64,000 bases of DNA from Channa striata (taxonomy: Eukaryota; Chordata; Actinopteri; Anabantiformes; Channidae): contig CM065173.1 of NCBI GenBank assembly GCA_033026295.1, positions 9,920,517-9,984,516 of the forward strand, written 5' to 3'. A program made the position numbers and the translations under genes. Numbering within the stretch: the stretch's first letter is position 1; each line of letters begins with the position of its first letter. Positions 14,201-26,200 of this stretch are shown here, piece by piece. The notes below the pieces were generated by a model. That model made no database searches and had not been told where the DNA came from. It saw only the letters and a program-made list of their open reading frames with translations.

Positions 14201-17200
14201 CCTCAAAAAAAGGCCAGTTATATGTGCTTCTTGTTAAAATATTAATCTATAGTGACTCACCAATTTTTGCTCGGTGCTCAGTGAAATCTATGGAGAAGGT
14301 ACACTGCACCGTATTTATGTTCACCACCTGTCTGTGACTTGGGGAAAATAATCTCCCTGTCAAGCAAAGTGAATATTATTTTACATAAAATATGCTTCAG
14401 CTTTGTAGAGGGTTTCCAACAAGCCACTGAAACAGTCCCACAATAATGCATGGGACTGAATTATTAGAGTATATCTGTTAAAGTGACTCGGCCACTTGTG
14501 TGTGTGTGTGCTGTCAACCATTCGCTGCGCTGTTTAAATCTTATTGTTGTCTCATGTTTATTCAAAACAACAACAATCAAGAACCATAATTTCATACCTT
14601 TAATGAAAAACAGATTAATGGTGTCTCCATGGGGCATTCTCAAACCTTCACAACTGATCTACAATACGTTGAAATAATGTTCGGTAAAAGCTGTGGAAGA
14701 GCACAATTAAACTTTTTTGTTATGATAAACATTAATTGGGTCCAAATTGGCTATTATACACACACACATTTTATACATAGTATAGTATATGCAATGTCCT
14801 AGTTTATTGATCTACATAAATTGAGGTGCTTTTTGTAGTTTTGCCTCCTATAATAATTAATAACAAATAGGGGATTTTTTTTTCTTCTTGTCTTTTTGTT
14901 TTTTGTCTTTTTATAGAGGAAATATTTTGACAGTGTGTAAAAATATTTGCAGTTGCTTTTCTGCCGATAGTTACATGAGGTCAGTGCCTTGGTGATGTCT
15001 GTGTGTTAAGTACAGAACTAGAGCCAGAAGGTGGCTGGTACAGTATGAATCCTGGAAGCAGGCAAAAAAAAAACTGCATATAAATCTAAGACTTGAACTT
15101 GTCATTTTACATTTTTGTGTGCAGCAAGACACTGGCAAGAAATTTGAAGGTTTGTTTGAAGCTGTTTCCTCTTGCCTCCAGTTTCTCTGGAAAGCTACAG
15201 TAAGCTCTTCACCTCTCAGCTCCAGTCGTATTAACCGCAACAGACATGCAAGTGGCTTTCTGACTCTCAGCAAGAAAGTAATCAAGCACACAGCAAAGAC
15301 TAATTTAATGTCATACTCTATATTGTTATACATTTAAATGTGTATATTCTCATTTCTTGTTGCCATTTTAGCTGGGCCTTTCTAATAGGAGATGTATCTT
15401 AAGTGACTTCCTGCTTAGATAAAGGAAAAATAATGAGCCCATTCATCTGGTACCAGCTGCAAACACCAGTCATGTTTCCACAACAGCAAGCGACTGCTGT
15501 TTCGTTTCCCAGGCATTCTTTACAAAGGCAGCGGGGAGAACCAGTTCATCTCTCTCCAGCCCCCGGTGATCTCTACCGTCATGGGGAACGGGCGCCGCAG
15601 AAGCATCTCCTGCCCCAGCTGTAACGGACAAGCCCAAGGCAACAAGCTGTTGGCACCTGTGGCTCTGGCATGGGGCACTGATGGAAGCCTGTACGTCGGA
15701 GATTTCAACTACATCCGCCGCATCTACCCGTCTGGCAATGTGACAAGTATCATGGAGCTCAGGTAAGATGGGATTTTATTATTATTTAATTTTTTGTATG
15801 TTGTCCTTTGGGGAAATAAGAACAAATATGTTTGTGGGACACCTGTTAACTTTGTGTTCCTCAATCAACTGCAATTTCCTTTTCAATGAAGTTATGTACA
15901 AGTGGCATAACTTTGAGGTTTCTCTCATTCTGGTGCACTTAAAGATGTAATTTTAGCTTTATAACAATTTGTAATTATTACAAATTCATGTTTGAAATGC
16001 AAAATTACAATTGTAACTCAACTTTCTAATGATGCTAAGAAAAAAATGCAGCATAAAATAAATACATACTTTTATATTTAGTGTTGAGGGCACAAAATGG
16101 CAAGTTAGACAGTCTATCAGTCACATACATCTTTCTCGTACCCACAGAAATCTGAAATCTTTTTCCTATCCATCTCTATAATTAGGAAAGACATCCTGTC
16201 TTCAGCGTGTAATTGGGATGATTTACTCCCTCATGCCAAGTTGGCTTCTCTCAGCAATGACTCTGATTCAGCCATTTGGCTTATTTCAAAGTGGCAGATG
16301 TTGATTAAACGTACATTGGGCCACCATCCTACATTACCCACATACATGACAAACATACGAAAACTGCTTTAAGAGGACAAAGGTTACCCACCACGCTATT
16401 GGTGGGTAGTCTTAAATGAAGGGGTTTGTAAGGAAGTCTTACGATTGCAGTAGTTAATGTTCAACCAAAAATTGAGAAACATAAGAGGGAAAACAGACAA
16501 AAGCTGCTCTAATCAGCCACTATAGGGCAGTTCCCAAACGGGGATGTGTGTAGTAGTATGGATGGGAAGCAGTGTGCTGTTGTAAAGTACGTAGCATACA
16601 CGCTCAGCAACACTTTCCTAGATAAACAGTGGTTTAAGAAAAGATTTGTGTCCCCAAGCAGCTGTTTTACTCTCATTAAAAGGGGAGAAGCACTGCTATA
16701 AAGACTTGTTATGTTTGCCAAATTAAATTTAGTATCACATAAAATACACACCAAGGAAAACTTTACTTCACGGTGGGGGCATTTACAATATCGGTTTTAA
16801 AAAAAAAAAGCAGGTTTCTTTACATACGGTTATGTACCATGTCCTCACAGCATAATATTTACTTATTTTGTATTTGATGTTAGTCAAACATTTGGGCCAA
16901 AGTGGTTTCAATTTTTGGTATGCATGATGCATGCCCACCGCAAGAGTCCAAATACCCCATATGGGATTCCCTTAACCTTTTTCAGCTGCTGTTAGTGTAA
17001 AGTCTGTGCTTAGATTCTGGCTAGAGTGGCCAACGTAACAAGTGGCAGAATCAATATTTCAATAGCAGTGGTCAAATTGAGAAAAGCCGTGGTAATGCAG
17101 GATGGGGCTGCATAGAGATAGGAGTACATATTTTCCTCTCTGTGGGTTGTAACTCTCAGCCACAATCCCGCCTCTCCACTTTCTGCCAAATGAACTGTCA

Positions 17201-20200
17201 TTGCCTGCGACTTTCTCTAATGGCCGTGTTGATTCTTGAGGGGGATACTTTGACTTTCTGAGTTCGAGCTGTTTATTTTTTGTCTCTACACATAAATAAA
17301 AAAAAAAGACTTTGTCTTCTGAGCTAAATTTAGAATGCTAGTTTTGCTCATTTCTCATGGTTTCGATGAACAATAACACACACAAAAAAATCAAGTCAAG
17401 CTTTTAGGTCATTCCTGTGACAAGAAAACTGACTGGGCTAATAACAACCTAGAAAATAGGAAGTAAAAACTTTCTACTTCAGATTCAGCAATTTCACTGT
17501 CTTGACTTCTCTTTCCTTTTTTCTGCTTCCTCTGTACCCTGTCGTAGAAATAAAGACTTTAGACACAGGTAGGTGTAATTTCTTAGTGCATGATGTTTTG
17601 TATTATCCACATCATCCTCTTTATCATCCCCTCTATAAATGTGTGAGTAACTCTTTCTTTTACAGCCGCCTTTAGCACCAGTGATTACGATGTGCAATTA
17701 GAACAACCAATTATAGCCTGATTACATCTAAACAAGAATAAGTGCGTATCGTCTGGATTATCGTCTGATTACTGACTACATGGCTACGCTGAAAATATTA
17801 GCAAAAAAATAATGTAAATATATACAATCAGCACCTACATATGTAGTTCAACACCACCCAGTAAAGCTGTGCTGCAATAAACATTACCACTGTGAAGCTC
17901 ATAATTACATTTTGAAGTGATGTTGTGGGCAGATGTTCTTATCTGCAGGGGATTACACAACTGTTTTGTATTCATGATTGAAACAACAGCATCAGATCAG
18001 CAACAGATCATTTGAAGACACAGACTGGTGGCAATGAGGTTGTCCCAGTAATTAACGTGACCACAAGTGCCAGGGGTGCTACACGGAGTAAACTGGGATG
18101 GTTTTATTAAGCTGGCTGTCTAGGTAATGTCGCCGGTGGGGCTTCAGGACGATGTGAAATGGATGCTGTATACATTTAATATCCTCAATAATTTGCCTGA
18201 TTCATCTGAATGCAGCAGTGCTTTCCTCCCGTAAGTTTTACTACAGAATCCATTTATCTAATTCTAGCTGCAGGTGGGATGTACTTCTGATCAATACTTG
18301 TATCAAATTAGGTTGTAAGCTTTGTAATCTTTCCGTGACCACCAGAGAGGATAAATAAAGCTATCCAGTGGAGTGACGAGCGGTAGGACTTATCAGTCAC
18401 TGAATAAACTGTTAGGATTTCCATCTAAAGTTCTGTGTAGCTCTGTTTACTGTTGCAGATTTGTGAACCCTAAAAAAAAGAAGCGGCGCTACGGGCACGC
18501 ACATAACTATACCAATTTAGAAAACATGAAGTAAAATTAATTTTGGCTCAGCTTTTTCCAAAAAAACCCCTGCAAAGGCTGAAACCTGCTTCTCCTAGCA
18601 GCATGCACACAGATGTCAGAAAAAGAAACGACTCTGCTTGTTTAATTTGTACTGTAGGTTTGTTCATTCTGTACTTGTGTGGATCTATAGAGACGTTTAT
18701 TATATTCCTTTGCGTAAATGTTAACCAGCTTCAGAGATGTTACATTTACATTTGATAAAGCTAGATATAACTGTGGGTGGTTTGTAGTCAGTTGATAATC
18801 CAGGTACGGCAGTCGTCCAGTGGTTTAAACTCCAGTCCCTCTTTGTGTCCAAATGTCCTTGGGCAAGACTTTCAACCCTTAGTTGCTCCCGGTGGGTCAG
18901 GTGAACACCCTGCATGGCAGCCACCGCCATCGCTGTGTGAGTGGGTGAATGAGAAGCTACACTGTAAAGCGCTATAAAAGCAGCCATTACACCAGCCGAT
19001 AGGTTCCAAACAGGAACCTATCGCGAGCTAGTACAGGGAGCCCACGACGAGGGTGTAGATGCACAGGCACATGTGAAGGCTTAGGCAGATTGAAATGAGG
19101 GGCTGCGGAATTCTGGATAACTCTGAGGGTCTGATTGTGTGCAGCGTAGTGTCAGCAGTCAACACATGGTGATGGAGATGACTAAAAAATGCTTTAAAAC
19201 TTCCTATAAAACTTGTGGTCTTACATCTGCATTGACATCAGAAGCTTCACAGAGGTATCACTTTTTTATTGGACTCTAATGTTATACAGGTGAGTCATTC
19301 ATTGTGTCCGCCCCCTGCAGGTTGACGGTAAAAGAAAGGGTTACCAACGCGTGTCTTGCTGAACACTTTATTGGAACTTGATAGCAGCCACCTATTTGGG
19401 GCATTTACTTTGACTCATAATAGCTGTCAAGTTTTATGACTCCATCTTCATCATTTTACAAAGATGTTTCATTGCCACATTTATTTTGCCGTCACATCAT
19501 CCCACTTCCAAAGCCAACCCATATCGACTGAGGTACCATTAAGCTTGAGTACGACCAGAGAAGCCGTGTTTATGACTGCACTGTAAAGCAAGCCATTTTT
19601 CATGTTAACTGCCTCTGTTTTAGCTCTTTAATGACACTTAAACACCTGCTATGTATCAACTCTGCTTAATAGAAAAGGTTAATTCAATAGTTTGTGAGTG
19701 TTTTGATTTAAAGGGACCGTCACAGAAAGTGATGATTTAATTGGCTTTCTTCGAGTCAGACAGTCGTGTTTTGTAAAATCTTTTGATTCCTAATTCTGGA
19801 CACATTTTCACTCTAATTCAAAAGGGAGTTTGATTCATTATGAGAAAGTAAAAATGCAAATAAGCAGAAACCGATTTAGTGTCATTAGTTGTTGCACTTT
19901 GTTAACATAAGCGAGTCACTTCTGAAATTTCCAAAGGCTTCTCCCCACAGGGGAATGATAACAAATGAAATGATGTGGCACACAAGTTGTCATTTCTGCT
20001 TTGTAAACTCAGCCCCCACTGCAGTGTTATCCTGTTAAATTCTGTTTGACTTCCATCATTTCAGCCTCGAGTTTTCCACTTTATCATTCTCAAAGGTTCT
20101 GCCCTTTTTTCTCCTGCTGTAGAAATTATTCACGCTGTTAAAAATAGGCCTTATTTCCATCTGCACTTCACTGTCCATGCACATGTACATGATGATACAA

Positions 20201-23200
20201 CTACTAATTTTAAGTTGTTAACTGTGATATTTTAAGCTGCAATTGGATAAAAAAAAAAAGTTAAACAATAATTTACAGTGTGCGATTTTATAAGTAGCAT
20301 TCTTAATAACAGCGTAGATGGTATGAAAACGACCCTGCTTGGCATCGGTAACTCATCGCCTTCACTGTCTTATACATGAGGACTAAAAGGTTTCTCTCAT
20401 TCTGGTACTTACAGCCGTGTGTGATGCCACGCAGGACTGGCAGTTACCCTTTAAATATCCCCTGTTCTGAGTATTTTCATTGTATATAATTTTACAAACA
20501 TTATGCACACTGAACACACACTTGATTATATTAGACAAATTCTCTATTCGAGGGGGAAAATGTGTGATTTTTATGAGGGGTAAATTTTTCATATTGTTTT
20601 TTTGAGGTAAGCTTTAGCACATATTTTGTTGAGATTTAAGCCAAAGACTGTTTGGTTTAAAAAAAGACAGGAAAACCACCCAGTGTCTACAATTGCAATT
20701 TATAACTGAGTAATTGTCTTGAATGCAGTAACAACCCGGCACACCGGTATTACCTGGCAACTGACCCAGTAACTGGCCAGCTGTACGTGTCAGACACAAA
20801 CTCCCGGAGGATCTACAGGCCAAGAACCTTAACTGGGACAAAGGATCTGCAGTCAAACATGGAGGTGGTGGCAGGAACTGGAGAACACTGTCTGCCCTTT
20901 GATGAGAACCACTGTGGTGATGGAGGCAAAGCACCGGAGGCCTCTCTCACCGGACCCAAAGGTATCGTTTACACCTAATGAAGATGTTGTAGTGGAACGG
21001 AGGGGTGGAACACGGTGACAGGTTTTGCAGTCAGAAGAGGCCGTGGCTAGATTTAAATTTATGTGAACACTGGGATCTGTGACCACTCTGGCTTATTGAT
21101 TCTAATGGATGAATTTTGGTTATTATGTGAGGATTTAGGATATTATTATTATTATTATTAGAATATATTTCCATTGTACTGCTCCTGAGAGACTCCTTTT
21201 AAATCCTAAAGCATTTGCGATCCAGAAGTCAGTACCCAATCCGCACAACCTGTTGTCCGCATTCAAATAGCACATGGCCATTTGTGCCATTTGTTCTTGG
21301 ATTGCTCATTTTTCATAAATTCTTCTGGATGAAAAGGCTAAGATGAATTGTTTTGGGCTAGTTGTTACCCGCTCTGAATGCCAACTGCAATAGCTCAGCT
21401 TCGGCTGGGTGATAAAGGCTTGAGTGAAGGCAATCTGAGGGAGTGACTCTAATGATGGAGTGGGTGGAAGCCGAGACCAGAGAAGAAACAGCAGATGGCT
21501 CCTTTTTTTTCCCTTCTCTCAGACATTTGGTGAACTCTGCTCAAATGTGACACTTTTCATCTGTCTGAGAATCTCAGACTGTCAAATAGCCAGCTCCCAA
21601 GGATTCACCGTTGGCTCCCTTGGCTCATCAATGTTTCAGCAGAAAGCAATCTTGTGCAGACCTAGCCACAGGTCAAACCAAACCACTCACCTTCCATATA
21701 GGCTTTTAAAGACTTCATTGAAAAAGAAATCATACTGTGGACATAAACTGAAGTTACAGCTGATTCAGAACATTTTAAAGTCTGCCAAATCTAAACAATA
21801 TTCCATTACACATACATGTTCCTGACGTCAGCGGCTCACTCGCTAGAATTAAACCCAAAGCGGCGTGTTAACACCAATGTGGAGAATGAAAAATAGTCCC
21901 CCTGCGTGTGAGGTATGATTGAATTCCCACAGGTGCTGGTCTCTATTAAGTAGCAATGTGACACGGAGAGCGATGTGGAGGCTGGCGTGGCCTGTTAATG
22001 TATTTCCCTAGTTTGGGACAAATGGTTATTGCAACTCCACGCTGGCTCGGCTGCAACTTACAACTCTGAGCTGACACTCAATCAGTGAGACAGTTTAGTC
22101 CACAGTTGTCACCATGGCAACTGCCTGTCTTTCACCCCTTTCATCTAAAATTGGCCGAAGCTGTCATTTCCACTGCCTCGCTCATTCATTTCTCAAATGG
22201 CGTGCAGATTGTTGATGATTGCCGATGTCAAAAAATCTCCCAAACGCACTTCTCATTGACACCCCCGACTCGCGAGGTTCTTTTTTAGAGAGGGGGGTTA
22301 CAACAAATGGCAAGTGCATATATACCGTATGAATACAACCTTTCCCACTCCTGCCTGAGAAATTATTTAATACCAGAAAAGCAGCCAGTGAATTATTGAT
22401 GGATGTGCTTTTTGCAGTGACCTGAATAATGGGAAGGCAAGCTTGACACATGTATCCATCGTGTTCTGTCCACTGACTCATGCGAGCAGAGCTGCCGCGT
22501 ATCTACCATGTTTTCCTGTTATCACAATTTTCCCCCCTTTTCCCATCCGTTCTCCTTTTTTTTTTCCTTCTTTTTACCTGATGTCAACAGGCATTGCTGT
22601 AGACAAGAATGGCCTGATTTACTTTGTTGATGGCACCACAATCCGCAAGGTGGACCAGAACGGCATCATCTCCACTTTCCTTGGTTCTAATGACCTGACA
22701 TCGGCTCGCCCTCTGACCTGTGACAACAGCATGGACATTAATCAGGTGACTTGTGCACACAAGTTTCACACATTTGTCAAGCCTCCTTGTGTGCTCATAC
22801 GGAGCATGTCACAGAGACACCTCGTGCTCCCACCCCTCTAACCCCATTACAGTTGGCTCGCCCATGACTCATCATTGATATGCAGCGTTATATAACTGTG
22901 TATAAATTACATATGCAGTATCCATCTTTCCATGAATGATAAGAGGGCATCTGGTATTTGAAAAAGAGCAAGACATGCAAGGGGAATACACACACACACA
23001 CACACACACAGAGGTTTATATATATATATGTTTTTATTTATAAAATATGTATGTGTATATGTATGCAGCATGTAGATGGTACTTGTTTATATGAACCATT
23101 TTATATTGCCTTTGCAAGGATTGTTTTGAATTGGCCTCTTCAGTGTGTTTCTCACAAATTTTATTCGCTTTTTTCTTCTGAGTCTGATGATGTGAGATAT

Positions 23201-26200
23201 GTCCAGGTGTCTGCTTGATGCTCTTATTGCTACCATTCTTGGTCAGCCCAGGACGATTTTTTAATCTCAATGAGGATCTCCTGGTTAAATAAGTGCTAAA
23301 TAAAAACAAGCATTTTACGGACTGAGATCTTATCTAGAGGAACAACAGAAATGTTTTGCTTTTATTGTTTTTTAGCTCTCGACGAGCAGAGCGTTTTCCC
23401 TCAAAGGAGGAAAATATGTGCTAGAAGCAGAATGTGATTTAGACATGAAGTGTTCATTGAAGAAATGAGTTTTCAGGTTTTGGCAGATGATATGGAAGGA
23501 AGAATAATTACTGCGTTTGGGGGGTTGTTTTGATGTGACTGGAGCTGAATTAGGAGGAGGTTTCGTGTTAAACTAGAAATTCTCAGGATTGAGGACACTT
23601 GGACTATATATAATACCACGGAAACCTTTCTGCAGCACCTGAGAATGGCTGGCATTAGCAACAAAATTTAATACTTTTCTGTTAAATAGGTGAGCCTGGC
23701 CCTTACTTGACCAAGGTTGAAATAGTGGAATAGCAGTCCCTGCACTCAGATATTAATATCCCTCTGCATCTGACCTGTTTAGGGTTTTGCCATCTGACTT
23801 GAGATGGGTCTTTTTAGTCTTTTACCATATAAATCCAAAGGTACACACAGCACCCTCTATATTCTGTTTCTGTAAAAAGGGAATTCAGAAGGGGGCTGAA
23901 TTTGTAAAGTGAGTCGTGTCAACTGGATATCTTTGAAACGTTTCACTACTCATCCACGTAGTTTTTTCAGTCTGAGGAAACTTCGTAGGGCTTCCCAAAT
24001 TTATCCTCCAGGGTGGTTTTGTTCCTCGCGTGACGCAATTGGCTTGTTAGGTGAACAATCGAAAGAGTGGGTAGGGGAGACTAACGGAGAACTCCTAAAA
24101 TCTCTCATAACCCCAAAACGGGTGTGGCTTCCCCGGTGGATTTATGCTATGGTCTTAATCTTCCTTGAGATGGATGAAAGGGCAGCTGCTCTCTGAAATG
24201 TAAAGCTCTGTACACTCTTTACTGCATTGGACTGCAATAGTCATTGCACTGCAATGGTCCAAAGCAGTACGATAATGTACATAGGGCAATAATGTGCACA
24301 GAGAAGATGGCTTGAGAGGAGAGTAAATGAAGCCATCAATGTTCAAATGGAAAGTCCTGTTCTCAACAGAAGTGGGGGTCTGAGAGACAATCTGTCTCTT
24401 ATTTTCAGTGCTGCTCTTTCATCCATCCCAAGGAAGATTAATACCACTACGGGTACAAGGGGTTGTACAAAACATCCCTGATTTACACCCTTTCCACCAG
24501 AAAACCCAAATGTGGCCATGTGAGAAAAAAACCAAAGGATAAATATGAGCTTCCATAAACCGGATTGATAAAGCTGCATCGATGAATGAAACCTTTTGAA
24601 AGAACAAAAAATTGCCCAGTCGGCAAGACTCAACTTCCAGATAATCTACATGGACGGCTGAGAATTGCCAGTGCATCAGGGTCAGCTGCATCATACAATC
24701 ATACACCAATTTACATGTTTATTATATTTGTAATGTTATAAAGCAAGAAGTTAGTATTAAGTGCCTTAACATAAATCAAACCCAGGGAGAAAATTCGAGC
24801 AAGTTTTGCCAACGTGGGAGCATTTCAATGTAAACAGAAGACAAAGCAGTTTGTGTCTGTGTGTATTCATGTGTGGGTGGTGGACTTGAAGGGGAAGAAC
24901 ATAGGAGAACATTAAGACAAAGGATTAAGCTTGTCAGTTTTTCCTAATTAACCAAGGAGTTTGGTTTGAGCCAATAAACACGTGGTTTTGGCGAGACCGT
25001 ATGATCCTCTTGCATCCAAGCTACTGTGGAGATTTGGCCCAGTGCAGTTGAACTAGTGGCAGCTTTAAAAGTAATGCGTTTTTTTCCTTTTTATTATTAT
25101 TATTATTATTATTCACACCGTGGTAAAGCACCATTCGAGAGTGTTTTGACAGCTTTAATAACAGATATGTACTGGATTTGAAGGCCAAACGAGTAATTTG
25201 TGCTTTTACAAATAAACAACAAACACAAACACATTTGCAGACAGACTGTAATGGTTATCCAGGGTTGGAGCTTTGGATTGTATTGTAATATCTACAAAGC
25301 CCTCCAATGACGAGGCCGATTCCTTTGTCGTTTTTGTGCACCAGGCTCAAATAAGTCAATATGAAAATAAATTCATTCACAGACTTCTTTAACAAAGTTT
25401 TACAGACTGATGAGACCAACACTAACATCTACCAAAGAGATAGAAAGTCCAAAAAAAAGCGTCTGCCCATCATCTAGTGCAGTGACACGGGCTTGCATGG
25501 CTGCTTCTGGAATGGTCTCACTGATCTTTTCGCATAGTGTAACACATGATGTTAGCGTCAGGATGAATTCAGAGGTGAACAGAAACATTTAGTCAGCAGA
25601 CTTAAAAGAAATGCATCGAAACTAATAACTGAAAGATGTTTTAGAAAAAGCCTGGGAAAGCACATCAAACGGAGGAACCAACAGTTTAGTGACGTCAGTG
25701 AGTCGCAAGATTAAAGCATCTTGTTTGGAAGCTTTTTGCTAACACATAATATGTAACAAAAAATTATTTATTAAGATTTTGTATTTACTTTAAAACTATT
25801 TCTCACTTACTGTAAATGCGGGTGATCAAAAGGCGCTATGCTCTTGACAAGCCCACATGAATATTCTCTCTCACGTTGCTGCACCACTAGTAAAGCAAAA
25901 CAGACAAAGTGTGAAATTGCATTCCCAAGGTTATTTTGTAGTTATACTATAGCCACATAGGAAGTTTCACTAATGGTATGTTAAAACATAAGCTTTTAAA
26001 GGGCCACTGAGGCAAAAATGATCCTTTAAATTCATGTACAGTAGCAGCACTAGCATTAAGTTAAAAGGACTATCAGGATTCCAGGGCTCAACACAACAAA
26101 GATAAATGTTAATCTTATAACCCAAAGGTTCCATCATAACTTTTTTCCCTCCTGGCCCATACAAATGATAAATTATAACTTTTACTGTCATATTGGAAAG

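Larger units (their letters stand above)
7552..15512 (+). other. Large tenm3 intron (about 8 kb)
   Basis: Separates the FN-plug from the first NHL exon. Contents I can name are an antisense LINE-tail remnant (about 7913-7985), a 19-T run (11939-11957), a GT microsatellite (13356-13379) and a CTCF-like site (13788-13801, - strand). A 72- and a 120-codon frame overlap on opposite strands near 14971-15337, but neither resembles a protein I know and no splice context supports them. Confidence 0.65.
15763..20728 (+). other. tenm3 introns flanking the mini-exon
   Basis: About 1.8 kb before and 3.2 kb after the 21-nt exon at 17548. The downstream part holds a SINE-like unit (about 18775-18990), a perfect 11-bp hairpin (18997-19023) and a CTCF-like site (19308-19321, - strand). 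I see nothing else. Confidence 0.6.

Noticed and set aside
14971..15337. Overlapping 120-codon (-) and 72-codon (+) frames in a tenm3 intron
   Set aside because: No recognisable protein, no supporting splice phase, low-complexity composition.
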